64,000 nucleotides of DNA from Hypomesus transpacificus (GCF_021917145.1 NC_061062.1:4118466-4182465), one strand, 5' to 3'. Positions 31,300 to 43,760 are shown, counted from the first letter of the stretch. The notes: generated from the letters alone by a model not told the origin. Translations and numbers: made by a program.

Positions 31300-32134
31300 A
31301 TATTAAATGTTTCCTTGTTTTTCTTGATAGTAGCCATTATTCTGTCACTACAGTATTTATAAGGTCATTAACTGACCCCAAACACACAGCATTTAAAACA
31401 CATCTCAAATTGTTCAAGCATTCGCATGTTAACAGGGATAATTTTGAGATCCATCAGGACTATCTGAGAAACCTGTTCAAAAAAAGACATGTATTTATTT
31501 TCATGTACAAGATATGAGAGAAAGGACAAAGAAACCCAAAGTGTTTAATCATCTTTTTTTAATGAAGCTGCGGATGGTTTCAGTGTACAAAAAAAAACAA
31601 AAAACATTGTAGTCAAAATTGATTTCTTAGATGCACAGTGACCAGACACTATGCATGGTCATCACATTAGGGGGCTAGAGTTTTATTCAGAAGCTGTGAG
31701 TGTAACTGTGCAACATCACAACTGGAAATACATAACTAATACCACCACCATCACCACCACGTTTTAACCATGGCTACACCAGCCTCAGAAGTTATGTTAG
31801 CAAGACATTGCTCAGAAACCCTCAAAGGACGATAAAAACAAAAGAATTTCTGGACAAAACAGGCTAAGCTGTATCACCTAAAAGCAAGTCAATTAAAAAA
31901 AAAAACAATGTAAAAGCTGTTAGTGGGCAAGATGGTGGACTAGGTCTGACGAATACAGGAGTAATCCCAAGATCAAATATTTTTCAATACCATATTGATA
32001 ATTAAAAATACTTCCAGAAAATTCTAAGAGCCTCATCTTCTGGGGTCTCCATTAAATAACCCTCTTCGCTCAGACTTGGATACATGGATATTTAGACAGA
32101 AAAAAACGGCCACCCACTGAGATATAAAACCTTT
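31300..32134. other. Convergent 3' region of pth2 and pnn
   Basis: AT-rich, with no coding exon. The right part is presumably the pinin 3'UTR (minus strand); minus-strand AATAAA motifs occur at 31682-31687 and 31494-31499. Which is used cannot be told. Confidence 0.5.
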
Positions 32135-35100
32135 CTAGCGACGCTTATCTTTCCTGTCTGACTTCCTGTCATCGCGAGATGACCTCTTTCTGTCAGACCG
32201 GCTGGAGACCTTGTCTTTGGGATTTTTAGACTCTCTCCCACTTCCCTTGGACGGTTTGTGGCCCCTCTCTCCTCCCTTCTTCCTCTCTCTTTCAGAGGGC
32301 CTTCTCCTGCGTTTCTTGTCGCGTCCCCCGGACCTGCTGTGGGAGGAGCTACGGCTGTGGGAGGAACTCCCACTGGAAGAGGAGGAGCTTCCACTAGAAG
32401 AGGAGGAGCTTCCACTAGAAGAGGAGGAACCAGAGGAGGAGCTAGAGGAGGAGCTACTGCCGCTGCCTTTCTTCTTCTCTTTAGACTTTTTGCGGCCCCG
32501 TCCTTCCTCCTGTGGCTGGGTCTCCAGGTCCTTAGGGCCCTCCGGGGCAGGGAGCTTTGGTGGTGGTTGCTTCTGCTCAGGCCCCTGGCTCTGGGGCTCC
32601 TGAGTGGCCTCCAGGAGGGGGATGAGAGGCTGTGGTGTGGCCTCTTTGGTAGCAGCCTCCTTGGGCTCTACACTGCCAGTGATGGCCACCTCTGGGGTGG
32701 CTTGGACTTTTTCTGGGCTCTTGGGCTCCGAGGTCTTCTCCTGGTGCTCTGGTGTTGCTGTGGGGCCCTGGACATTTTCCTGAACTACCTCCACCTGTCC
32801 CTCTACCCTCTTCCCCTTAACTCCCTCTGCCTCAGTTTCCACCTCCATCTTCTCATTCTCCTCCCTGTCCCCGACCTGCCCATCTGTCTCCTTTCCTCCA
32901 CCTGCAGCTATAGCTACCTCCACCTCCCTAGCCTCCCCCATTTCCCTGTCCTGACCCTCCCCATCTACAACCTCCCCCTCCCCCTTGTCTACATCCCCCT
33001 TCTCCACCTTCCCCCCTTTCCTGTCCTTCACCTCTTCCTCCTCCTCCTCCTCTTCCTCTTCCTCCTCCATTTCTACATCATTGCGGTTACCTGTCACCTT
33101 GACTAGCTGGCCCGTGGGCTTACCCTCCTTCAGGTCCTCAGTCTTCGGGTCCTTTCCCCCAGCGCCAGCTGCGGCCTCCTGTTCCCTCTCCCGCTGGGAC
33201 TGGCGCCGAGGACGAGCCTCCATCTTACTCAGGTGCTCGGCAAACGCCTCGCGCCTCTCCTCAAAAACCACTTCAGAGAAACGGAAGGAAAATAGAAAAA
33301 AGACCCGTTAGACGTGCACCGCACACACAAGAATCGGATGTGTGCTGTAGAGGATTGAGGGAAGAGTAGAAAAGTAAAACAGACTACATGCAGGCAGCAC
33401 ACATCTAGTTTTACAAGACACCAAACTGTCTCACCATTCAATTTTTTCTGAGAATCCTCCAGGAGCTTGTTAGTGGATGAGCACATCTTCACGGGTAAAT
33501 AGAAGATGGGTGGCTTGGTCTTGGTGCGAATGAACTTCACTAGCTTGACATTGTGCACATTCCACTCTTCTTGCTGCAAGACATGTCAAAGATTAGCAGA
33601 CGGACACGGTGACACGGTGAGTCAGTTTCTCTTCAGGCACACCACTGAATCAGCTGAAAAGCTATACTCTGTCATCCAACATAAAACCTCATCTTTCATA
33701 GAAAGCATTGTGTTCTTGTGAAAGTTTAATACACGCTAAATATTTACATGTATTTATCCCCCCCCGCCTGCTACAGCTAAGTGAGGGGTGCTGTGTGCAT
33801 GCGTTTGAGAAGTCCATACCAACTGAGCAAGCTCCACTTTCTGCTCCAACAGTTTGAGCTCTGTCTGCTTGGCACGCCTCTCTTCAAACAGCTCTCTCCT
33901 CTCACCCTCCACCCTCTTCTTCTCCTGCTCTGCCTGCACCTCCAGCTTCTGCTCAATCTCACAACGGCGCTTTTGCTGTCAGGAGAAAAGACGGAGAAAA
34001 AGCCGTGAGGGAGCACGATAGGGGAGGGCAGGACTAGAGAGAACGGCTCATTCACAGGCAACTAAACAAAGAGTAGTGCATTCAGGGGTACCCCTACCCT
34101 GTCTGTGGCCACATTTGACTCCTGTTTAAACTTCTGTAAGGTTCCCATCAGCAGGCCAAACATGCGTCGGTTCCTGTGAAGAGAGAATGTGTGACACTGG
34201 TCAGCGACACCCTGCCAAGCAGCCCGTCAGCCATGCCGGCCGAAAGCCAGTTAACCAACCACACAATGTCCCCAAGCCCAGGTGCTGCACACTTCACCAC
34301 CAGACCAGACTTGTGGTTGATAGATCTTTATGAATAATAAACAGACTGGAGTGTGTGCAGCCTCACCTCTGTTTTCCCCTCTCATCCATGGTCTGATCTT
34401 GGATCAGGTCTCGACGCGTGCGCTCCTTGGAGGTAGCCACTACTGATGACTGCAACGCTGGCTGTGGATCAGACAGCAGAGAAGGGGTTAAAACCAGGGG
34501 TTAACACGTACGCACCACATGACCAGAGGTCTAGCCTGTACCTTTTTGACATCGTCATCGTCCTCAGCGTCGCTATCGTGACGTGAATCTCTCCTGGCTC
34601 TCTGGTCCCCAGCCAGCCTACACATACAAAACAGCAGCCATTGAATAACCACTTTTGTCAAAAAAAAAATTGTGACAAAAACAAATGTGTAGCTACACAC
34701 CTCAATGCAACCAGTCACTACCGTTAATAAACCTGACCAGCATAGCACAGTCACCACCACATCCCACACTCACCTCAACAGGGCTCCTTCAATATCCCTC
34801 TGCTTGGCTGGCGGGCCTCCTCCGCCCACTTCAGAGAGTCCACGTCTGAAAGACACATTAAGCCTTGATTCATTAAACACCAAGCTCAAGCCCAATCCTA
34901 TCTATGCGATAAGGGGGAAGGCCACTCCCGAGGGTTGATCCGATGGTTTTACCTCAGTAGGTTGATGCCTCGCCCCCTACCTCCTCCCATCATGCCTGGG
35001 ACGGGTGGCCTTCGTACTTGGCCAGGTCTGAGGTGAAAAATAAAAACCACAAACAAGTCTAGTTGCAAATGGTTCGACTTACGTGCAAGGGAATCAACAC

Positions 35101-35575
35101 GGAAATGTTCAAGCTAACTGATCATACACAAACCCTTAGTTGGCAAGCTAGCCCGCCTAGCGTTAGCCATGATAAAACACCACTGTACCTGCAGTCCCAG
35201 ATCAGTCTTCCGCATACTAAATAATTTCCCCCATCACGTTCCTTTACGGGATTCTGAACAGCTAGATTACCCCAATACACAGATGAAAGGCCCCGTTTAA
35301 GATACCGTGTTCACCTAACGTAGTTAGCTAACAAACAAGCCCGTTACCAGTGTTTGAATAATGGAAGAAGCCATTTTTGTGGCTAGATGGCGAGCTAGCT
35401 TCCTGCAAACGTAGTAGAGACCAGCTATATACATTGTAAATATTTTGCAGGTTTTGACTTACCTCAACTCATTGGGATCCCGCCCCGTTAGTTTACGAAT
35501 ATTATCGTCTACATTCTTCAAACTCTCCTTCGCTTTTTCAAGCTGGTCTTGTAAAGATTGCACTGCCACCGCCAT
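32135..35575 (-). CDS. pnn: Pinin, desmosome- and splicing-associated SR-related protein
   Basis: Pinin acts in nuclear speckles with the exon-junction ASAP/PSAP complex (with RNPS1 and SAP18) to modulate splicing, and was first described at desmosomes. Exons in transcript order are 35575-35463, 35027-34953, 34845-34774, 34617-34542, 34461-34367, 34173-34098, 33975-33820, 33573-33435 and 33270-32135, encoding 645 aa (human about 717). The N-terminus [19 protein letters not shown] and the coiled coil are followed by the pinin/SDK/memA domain ([51 protein letters not shown]). The last exon holds acidic Glu runs, a Pro/Gln-rich part, a polyserine tract with Gly breaks and the basic tail [12 protein letters not shown]. 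The Ser tract is encoded by diverged GAGGAGCTTCC (plus-strand) repeats. The start context GAGATGGCGG is typical for the family. Confidence 0.96.
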
Positions 35576-35836
35576 CTCGCTAGTGAGCTTCTACCAAGCA
35601 TGCGAGCCGCAAAGCATTACTGGGAAAGGGAAAACGCATTCATATTGATGGTCTGGGGGGGACTGAAGTCACCTGACCATTTCAATTTTATGCAGTTCAC
35701 ATTCCTATCATGACCAAGATCGCCGCCCTACATCATTGTGCTTAACATTTTTTATTAGAACAGAAAGTAGTACCCTATGTAAAGTACACACTCGAAGCTG
35801 TTGGGTCAGGTTTAAAACCTCTCGGAATGACTTCAC

Positions 35837-36101
35837 TAGGGTTGCCACCTTTTGATTTGTGAAAAAAATGGGACATTCGGACAGAACCAGGGGCGCCGCC
35901 AGGTATTTTGGGCCCCATGAAAAAAAGTATCCTTTCCATTATTTTTTCATTTTTTGGGCCGTAGGGGGGGGGGCGGAAATAACGAATTTCGTTTTATTTC
36001 AAACAATGAGATTCAAATTGAGAAATACATTTTCAAAAAAAAACGGGACAATTGGTGTCCAGGGAAATCAAACGAAAAAACTGGGAGGGATCGCAACCCT
36101 A
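35837..36101. mobile_element. Short MITE with GGGTTGC inverted ends
   Basis: Terminal inverted repeats TAGGGTTGC and GCAACCCTA bound about 265 bp with long A and G runs. The TA dinucleotides at both ends may be a target duplication (Tc1/mariner-like or another TA-inserting family). A CAGGGGCGCC motif inside could be the end of a second element. It sits upstream of pnn, just past the gemin2 3' end. Confidence 0.5.
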
Positions 36102-36271
36102 ATTTATACTCACAGATAATGAAATAAAAATAACTCATCTTAGATAACACAAACCAAATACTTTCAAGTTTCCTAAATGGTAACTGAAAAAAATACAGTA
36201 AAACTTTGATGCAGTTACTTTTATTTGACTAAATATTCAAATACTAGTCCACAGTGGTATTGATACATATC

Positions 36272-36277
36272 TTTATT
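36272..36277 (-). terminator. Poly(A) signal, probable gemin2 3' end
   Basis: Minus-strand AATAAA lies about 130 bp beyond the gemin2 stop codon. Confidence 0.55.
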
Positions 36278-36404
36278 TCATAACAGTGAAAGCATAATTA
36301 TGATGAAGTAACTGAAAAGTAGAATTGTTCCCACATTTTCTGAGCTGTCCATCAATCAACTGACACCATTTCCCTAATTTGGACAGGTCTTTTGGTCATT
36401 CTGA

Positions 36405-38372
36405 TCATTCCTGATCAGCCAAGTCATTCTGTTCAAAATATCTGAAAAGATAGGAAAAAACATGGTTTAGAATCAACATGGCCCTTTCAATTGTCTATGT
36501 ATGACTGAGGCCAAAAGGGTTAAATAAAGTTCCTTGAATTGAATGACCTTGACACACGTTCTGGAAGCTTGAAGATAAGTTACCTGGCAACAATGCAGAT
36601 CATCAGGTTGAGACCTGACAGTCTCTCATCCTCCACACTCTGCTGTTATGATAAAGAAAAAAATATGGAACTATAAGAGCTAGCCATCATCATCACCACT
36701 CATGTCAGCTGTTTTGCACAGCTCAGTTTGTTTTTGAATGCTTTGGAAGTGTGATAAAAGCCACACCCGTCCAAGCACTCTTACCAGACTGGCCCTGACT
36801 TCAGAGCATCTTCTTGCTAGCTGTCGTATGAGGGAGTGAGACTCAGGAAGAAGGGGCTTCTCCAGACAAGCCAGCAAAGCATAAAGCCATCTTCCCTGGA
36901 AGAAGCACAAGTCAGCATCAGCTTTTCTTAACTTCTACAGATCATGTCTTATTAAAAACCTATTTTAACTTAGAAGATAACATGGCAAATATACCAACCA
37001 ACTGTGGGGCAAACTCCCTTTCTTCAAACCAGTTGATCAAGTATTCCAGAACTGCAGAGATAGTGGCCTGAGAAAGAAACATTTAAACAATGTAGAAAAA
37101 TGAAACAGAGCAAACAAGAGTGATAATAGCGATAGAGCATTATAAAGTCTTAAACAAACAAAACTAAAATAACAAAAGCATCCATTCTGCCTTGCAACCA
37201 GGAGGCAGTATGTAAGAGTATCACCCTAAATATAGGACAGCTCACCTGATTTAGCCGGCTCACTATACTCAGGAACGGAGAGAAGCCCATCTGGGAGAAC
37301 CAGGGAGGGAACAAAGAACACAGAGATGATGGATGACTACATCCTCACGCCAGAGTAAGAACTCCACTTGGTTTCTGCCTCATTCTGCGCCGGTTAATTC
37401 AGATACTTCAGGGTAGTACAACCCTCACATCCTATGGTATTAGTATTACTTCTGGTATTTGTTACCTTGGTATAGTCAAGGCCTATGTCAGAGTCCTCCC
37501 TGTCTGGGGGAGGGCAGTTGAGATACACCCTCTCACCCAGGCAAAACTTCTTCCACCCTTCTTCATCATTCAGCTTGGGCTACAGACAGACCACACAGTC
37601 AGAAGTACAGACAGGCTAGTGTGGTAATGGTTATTTGTACACGTTTAATTTAACTCACCATTATTACATTGTCGTCTAGTGACTGAGAGCTCCAGTGTTT
37701 CCTATGCTTGTTGATGCTCTGTAAAATATCGTAACTGTTAACGTCAGAAAGTTAAGTCCCACCAAGGATAAATGATGCCGTTGTAAAAAATGAGAAGACT
37801 TATTTGCCTGTCTAATCTCTGAGAAGTTGCTGATTTGCTGTCGCTGCCATCCCAAGCTTGGAGAAAATCCTTGTGGAGCAGCCTGGCAACCTGTGACCTG
37901 TCTCACAAAAGTTAAAATACACGTTTAAAAATACAAATATCTGTCTGCACTTACATCCACATATTAACAGTTCAACTTACCGACGCGTTCACTGTTTGTT
38001 TGTTTTTCCTTAATTTCTTGGGGTCAATCTGAGCCACTACGACGTCTGGACAAAGCGACGCCTCAAGCCTTAAATCGAGACAGAGACCGGCTTAGACATT
38101 AGCTGGGGGGGTAATACGTACACAAGATACTTTCCTAAACAATAGTGGTCGGTGACGATGCCTACTAGCTAACGACCTGTGTTTATGAGGCTGACGCTGG
38201 TAACTGAATTTAATAAATAGGTATTTAACAACGATGTAAGAAGTGTCACTTACTGAACCTGTCTGAGATACTCCTGAGGGTTTCGTGGAGGTTCGTTTGG
38301 TTTGAAATCATCGCTCTCCCCTGTCTCAACGGGCAGGAGCCTAGGCATCAATTCTTCCACATCGGATTTCAT
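36405..38372 (-). CDS. gemin2: Gem-associated protein 2 (SIP1)
   Basis: Gemin2 binds SMN and cradles five Sm proteins during spliceosomal snRNP assembly. Exons in transcript order are 38372-38254, 38068-37981, 37897-37808, 37718-37659, 37579-37466, 37290-37246, 37067-36999, 36895-36785, 36642-36584 and 36441-36405, giving 263 aa (human 280, with a longer N-terminus). Recognisable blocks are [12 protein letters not shown] and [13 protein letters not shown] at the N-terminus (Sm-contacting arm), [45 protein letters not shown] and [20 protein letters not shown], with [11 protein letters not shown] at the end. Intron 3 begins CAG/gcaaat, a GC rather than GT donor. The acceptor at 36642 could instead be 36639, as an AG repeats there. 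The gene is head to head with nubpl and in tandem with pnn, a pair also adjacent in human. Confidence 0.95.
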
Positions 38373-38596
38373 CTTTATTCAATTTTTATTAACAAACGCA
38401 GTGTTATAGTGCTTGTTTTGCCATATCCTGTTTGAAATTACACAAGTCGTTAATTCTCAAAAGTCAATCTACGCAGTAAGCACTTGAGCTACAACAAAAT
38501 AAACTTTAGCGCCATCTTGCTAGCGACATGCTGCCAATGACGCGATAAGAATGCGCCGGCTGTCAACCCTCGTTCACAACAAGACAACAGCAAAAT
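38373..38596. promoter_or_regulatory. Bidirectional gemin2/nubpl promoter with a YY1-type site
   Basis: Only 224 bp separate the two divergent start codons. GCCATCTTG at 38511-38519 is the core of a YY1 site (CAAGATGGC on minus), and CpGs cluster at 38500-38570. Both genes are housekeeping, which suits a shared promoter without a TATA box. Confidence 0.6.
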
Positions 38597-41288
38597 ATGG
38601 CTCACTGTAGCTACAGTAAAATCGCACATTTATTAAAACTGACAGCCGTCACAACAAACAAGCCAAATGCGTTAAGGACAGGAAGAGGTATACATGTTCC
38701 CTTAGGCTGCAAATATTGTATACGCTGTAAGGTAAGACGTCAAAGAATCCTGTTCCTTATTTGCTGGGTGAAAGATTACTAAGCTTTGCTATCTTCAACA
38801 TTGGTCCACTCATGTCACAGTTGACAAAACGGTCCTCTGGCTTTAGGTGTCCCACTATTCATTTAATAGTTCGTCTTTACGACAATGTTGTATTACAATG
38901 CTTTTACCTGACTCATGGTTGTTGCATAGACTGTATGTCCAAGATGAGCGATGCTAAGAAGTTGTTTTCCCCTCCCTTATTCCCCGAGACGTCGGGTGCT
39001 GCAGACAGGGCGTTGCAGGAGAGGCAGAAGCAGCACATGGCTCGAGGTCTGCCTAAACAGAAGCCTATACCAGGAGTCAAACAGGTCATAGTGGTCGCTT
39101 CGGGAAAAGGAGGAGTGGGAAAGTCAACCACAGCAGGTGCCAGATTGTATAACGGGTTGTAGATATACAGAGTCAGGGTCTCACTCCATTTAGGGGAAAA
39201 CAAAATGTTGGTGTCTTTCATTCATATTATATGATTTTATTGCAGTCAAGTGGACCTGACATTTGACGTATTACAGTACTGTATATTACAGTAAGGATTG
39301 CTTACCTTATGTTGTTGTTTGTCTTCTTGCCAACAGTGAATCTAGCCCTTGGACTCACTGCCAATGACCCGGTAAATAATAACCAGTACTGACTTAGTCC
39401 TATGGATTTATTTGCACAGCATACTGACTCAGTCACTCCTCAATTTGTACCCCCCACCCTTCCCCTCTTCCTCTCTCCTAGAGTAAGACAGTGGGGCTAT
39501 TAGATGCAGATGTGTATGGTCCCTCAGTTCCTAAACTGATGAACTTGCGAGGGAACCCGGAGCTCACACAAAGTGGGTCACACTCTGCAACCTAAATGAC
39601 GTCATTGCTAGAACTTCGTACCATATCAGGGTTGTACCATATAATCCCACATTATTGAGAAGCTTTCCTGCCTGAGCTGTGCACATTCACAATACTTCAA
39701 AAGAACAATTCTCAACACATCCTTTAGGATAGATTTACACCAGTTACAATTCACCCTGATCCAAATGCATGTTACAGTATGTGTGAAGTGTTTTGCGCCT
39801 AAAAATATCTGTTTTTCTTCCAGACAACCTAATGATACCGTTAGTGAATTTTGGGATCCCTTGGTGAGTACCCTCCTCTTCATCACACCTTGCTGGCACA
39901 GGGTAGAGACGGTAGAAACATGACTATGAGGACTTCAATAGTATTCATTCACCCCCTCTTTCTCAGCATGTCTATGGGCTTCCTTGTGGCAGATGTAGCT
40001 CCCATTGTCTGGAGGGGTCTGATGGTCATGTCTGCTATAGAGAAACTTCTACGACAGGTAAACACACTGCAGAAGCACAACCTACCCAAGGGTAAGTCCT
40101 ATGATTATCTCTGAGTCGTGTGTGTCTGTGCAGGTGGATTGGGGCCTGTTGGATTACCTGGTGATTGACATGCCTCCGGGTACTGGAGATGTCCAGCTGT
40201 CCATCACACAGAACATCCCCATTGCAGGTTCGTCATCTCGGGTCAGCACCCAGGACAGTGGTGTGTGTGTTCAGTTGTTTACCAACATGCCGTGACCCCC
40301 CAGACATTTACATTTAGTCATTTAGCAGACACTCTTATCCAGAGCGACTTACAGTAAGTACAGGGACATTCCCCCTGAGGCAAGTAGGGTGAAGTGCCTT
40401 GCCCAAGGACACAACGTAATTTGGCACGGCCGGGATTGAACCAGTGACCTCTGATTACTAGCCCGATTCCCTAACCGCTCAGCCATCTGACTTCCAGACC
40501 TGTGCTTACGGTTGCAGGAGCTGTGATAGTGTCCACTCCCCAGGACATCGCCCTTCTCGATGCACGAAGAGGAGCAGAGATGTTCAAAAAAGTCCATGTT
40601 CCTGTAAGAGTCTTGAATTTAAAGGGATCAAATCAAGAGGATATTAAGATAGGTTGACTCTGTGCTGTGTTCTTGACTTGTGCCCAGATGTATGCACAGG
40701 TAGTGATTATTGACCCTGCTCCTGTGCTGCAGGTGCTGGGGCTGGTCCAGAATATGAGTGTGTTCCAGTGTCCCAAGTGTAACCATCAGACCCACATCTT
40801 TGGGATGGATGGAGCACGGGAGCTAGCTAATACTCTGGGCGTACAAGTTCTGGGTGAGGCCAGTTGTTCTCAAATTATGTTGTATCCAGGAGAATCTATT
40901 AGGGGAGCGATTTTTGAGAATCAACTGTGGAGATTGAACCTTCTCCTCCCTTCCCCATCCCTTCTCCTGCACCCTCCTTCCTACAGGAGACGTTCCTCTT
41001 CACCTCAACATCAGAGAAACATCAGACAGGGGACAGCCTGTGGTCATCTCATCTCCTGACAGCCCTGAGGTCTGGAGCTTTGATAAGTTTGATATCTTAC
41101 CCAAACCTACTGCGCTTTTATCTGAGTAATTGGTGGTGTAATCTCAATGTGTTGGGGATTTTGATGTTCTCAGACTTGACGTTTAGCTGCAGTATCTGAT
41201 GAGTTTGTTTCTATTTGTGTTCCAGGCTGAAGCTTACAAGAAGGTGGCAGCTGCTGTGGTTCAAAGGCTACAGGAAGTCTCTGCTTGA
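38597..41288 (+). CDS. nubpl: NUBPL / Ind1, mitochondrial Fe-S carrier for complex I
   Basis: NUBPL is a Mrp/NBP35-type P-loop ATPase that delivers 4Fe-4S clusters to respiratory complex I in the mitochondrial matrix. Exons are 38597-38731, 38944-39136, 39337-39371, 39482-39572, 39824-39863, 39967-40057, 40134-40227, 40518-40603, 40733-40853, 40987-41069 and 41226-41288, 343 aa. Exon 1 is rich in K/R and S/T without acids, as a presequence should be. Motifs are the deviant Walker [11 protein letters not shown] (residues 99-108), [56 protein letters not shown] and the cluster-binding CPKC. The join of exons 1 and 2 is uncertain: the in-phase acceptor tccaag at 38943 is weak, and a better tract ends at 38937 but breaks frame. 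A poly(A) signal lies at 41748-41753. Confidence 0.94.
40304..40497 (-). mobile_element. tRNA-derived SINE in nubpl intron
   Basis: On the minus strand a tRNA-like head (A box TGGCTGAGCGGTTAGGG, B box GGTTCAATCCC) is followed by CCTTGGGCAAGGCACTTCAC, a central block, and the tail AAGTCGCTCTGGATAAGAG and TCTGCTAAATGACTAAATG. The whole resembles teleost SINEs with a shared conserved tail. It is intact enough to recognise head and tail, and lies in the intron 40228-40517. Confidence 0.8.
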
Positions 41289-41747
41289 TTGGAAGTACAT
41301 CCAGGAAGTAATTAACTGATTTAAAGCCAATTGGGGCACAGTTGAAGCGTGTCCAGTGGAAGGAATTGCACTAAAGGCTGCAGATAGAAACGCCTATGAG
41401 TAGAAGAGATCGCATCCTGTCAAGATGCCACTAGGGATGTCTGGTCTACATGTTATTTCTCTACCTGAGGTTTCTTCTTTGGAACAAGAAAAGGACACCA
41501 CCTGTTCCCTCCTGTCCTTCAATTTGACCACCTTCATCCATTTACCCACCAAAAGAGTATAAAGCACAGTAAACACTAACAATATCAGCCAGTATATATT
41601 TTACATTCATCCCTGACAAACATTTCTGAATGAATACTACAGGAGGTTCTCTTCCAGAGAAAGTTTTTCTCTCCATACTTGAATGATAATGACTCGAGAT
41701 TTGTATAATCAAAGAACTTGACCGTATGTTCTGATTCATATGAGATT

Positions 41748-41753
41748 AATAAA
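41748..41753 (+). terminator. Poly(A) signal of nubpl
   Basis: AATAAA lies 459 bp after the nubpl stop codon. Confidence 0.6.
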
Positions 41754-42142
41754 GGCATACAAATGCTGTGTGAAGTTTTCTTCTCTTGTTATCTGTATTA
41801 TGAGTTTTCATGATTCATAAGAATGCACTTGTCTCTCACCAACACGTTCGGTTATGAGCCTAATATGGGTTGCTGTTTCTATCTACTGTCACTTGGGGGC
41901 GCTCCATATGAGTTGAATATTCTTAGACTTGGAGAGCTGTACTTTGTTTTTTAAAGGGCAGGCCTGGCCTTATTTAAAAATTGCACTCTGATCTCTCACT
42001 CTGTCTGTGAGAGAAGTGAAGGAGAAAGCAGAATTCTCTGAGTGGGTGGTTTCATGCTTATTTATAACAGCTTTCAATTTACACTGCACTCCCCTTGAAG
42101 AAGTTACAGAATCTAACACACTACCTGGATCAATATTTAAAT

Positions 42143-42203
42143 GGGGAGGGGAGGGGAGGGGAGGGGAGGGGAGGGGAGGGGAGGGGAGGGGAGGGGAGGG
42201 GAG
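42143..42203. repeat. (GGGGA)n pentanucleotide repeat
   Basis: About twelve perfect GGGGA units. The regular G4 runs on the plus strand could form G-quadruplexes. Intergenic. Confidence 0.95.
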
Positions 42204-43045
42204 AAGGGTGTCTAGTGTCAAGAACCCATTAGAAAATATTGATTGATTGAATGGATACAGTCTTATAAATCTATGACAAAATATGACTTTGAAAGACGTA
42301 TACACATTCGATGTGGATGTGCCGTGCGCGCCATTAAAGCTCTCAAATATTTAACACTTAAGAAAAACTAGGATGAGTAAATCCCTCTCCCGAGCTAGTG
42401 ACTAGAAGAACTACTTCCTCTTGTCGATCATGATGAGAAAATTCACATGTATTATACAGCATGCATACATTATTGAATGAAATTATATCAAGTAAGAGTT
42501 TTGGAAACCTAGCTTCTTATAAAATGAGGTTTGGAGACCAGTGAGGAGACCTAATTTGCTTTCTATATTGAATGAAACTGTTAGATCCGCATGTGATGTT
42601 TGTCCCTGTGTCTGTGATTTTGGGACTTCTCTAACTGCATCTGTCAGCAGTTCAATGAAACATAACTCTATTGTTATGAAAGCCACATCCTGCATTGCAA
42701 AATTAGAAAGAAATTGTTTCAGAGAGAAGCAAAAAAACATCTGCTATCTTCTCGTCTGCAGTGCTTTCTCTCCACACTCAGCTAACATGACTTTCAACCA
42801 GAAAGGGCATAGCTGATATTCTGTTTATCGTGACCTTCAAATCTGCTAACAGTGTTATCAGTAATTTGTATGCGGAAATGTAAACATGAATTTCCAGCCC
42901 TCAGCCTTGTTATATCTTACAACCTGGACTTATTCTGTTCTGTGCTCCTGTTACTGCATGTCTAACTTCAGAGGAGGCTGGACACTGTATAAGCATTTAT
43001 AAATGTATTGTTTGTCACATATGTGTAATGTCTATCACACCCTCC

Positions 43046-43202
<157 letters not shown>

Positions 43203-43542
43203 GTAAAGGTGAAAGAGTTCATTGTGAGGAGGGGGCACCCTGAGCACAATAAGGTGAAACGAGTTGGTGGGGGATGATAATTTTGTCAGCAAGGGCATTG
43301 GATTTCTTCCCCACTACTGTCAGTGACAATAATGTGAATTCAGTTGAATGAATAGAATGTAAGCAGTACATTTTACGAAATATCCAAGGTATTTGAACTT
43401 ACCACCCTCATCCAACATTTTTATGTTTTCTTTGACTTCATAGTCTGTGTCTCTTTTCTCTGCTGACACTGGCATGAATGTGAACAGGCTTTCAATGAGC
43501 CCTTAGGGATCTTGTTAGATGACCATCTACTCTGCACACACC

Positions 43543-43701
43543 CCTCTGCACCCCCCCCCCCCCCCCCCCACCCCCCACCCCCAACTCCTCCCTCCCACAC
43601 TCACACCAACACTCCAGTTTATCTGTGTTTAATAGACCCACATCCAGGACCACCCCACCTCCCTCCTTTGTGGTCATCACCCCCCCCCCCCCCCCCCCCT
43701 G
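43543..43701. repeat. Poly(C)-rich stretch
   Basis: Two C runs (about 19 C near 43551-43569 and about 20 C at 43680-43699) flank a Pro/His-like low-complexity region. Collapse or expansion errors are likely here. Confidence 0.85.
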
Positions 43702-43746
43702 ACCTTGGGAACCCTGCCCTTGCCTGGCAGCCCCGAGCGTTGCCGC

Positions 43747-43760
43747 GTTGCCATGGCAAT
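43747..43760. promoter_or_regulatory. Near-perfect RFX palindrome in intergenic DNA
   Basis: GTTGCCATGGCAAT differs from the full X-box palindrome by the last base only. It sits in a GC-rich island (43715-43835) with CpGs, about 2.5 kb past nubpl and 9 kb before arhgap5 coding DNA. It may be an enhancer; no gene starts here as far as I can see. Confidence 0.45.

Noticed and set aside
32258-33106. Plus-strand frame of 282 codons
   Set aside because: Antisense to the last pinin exon; its length reflects the repetitive GA/CT composition.
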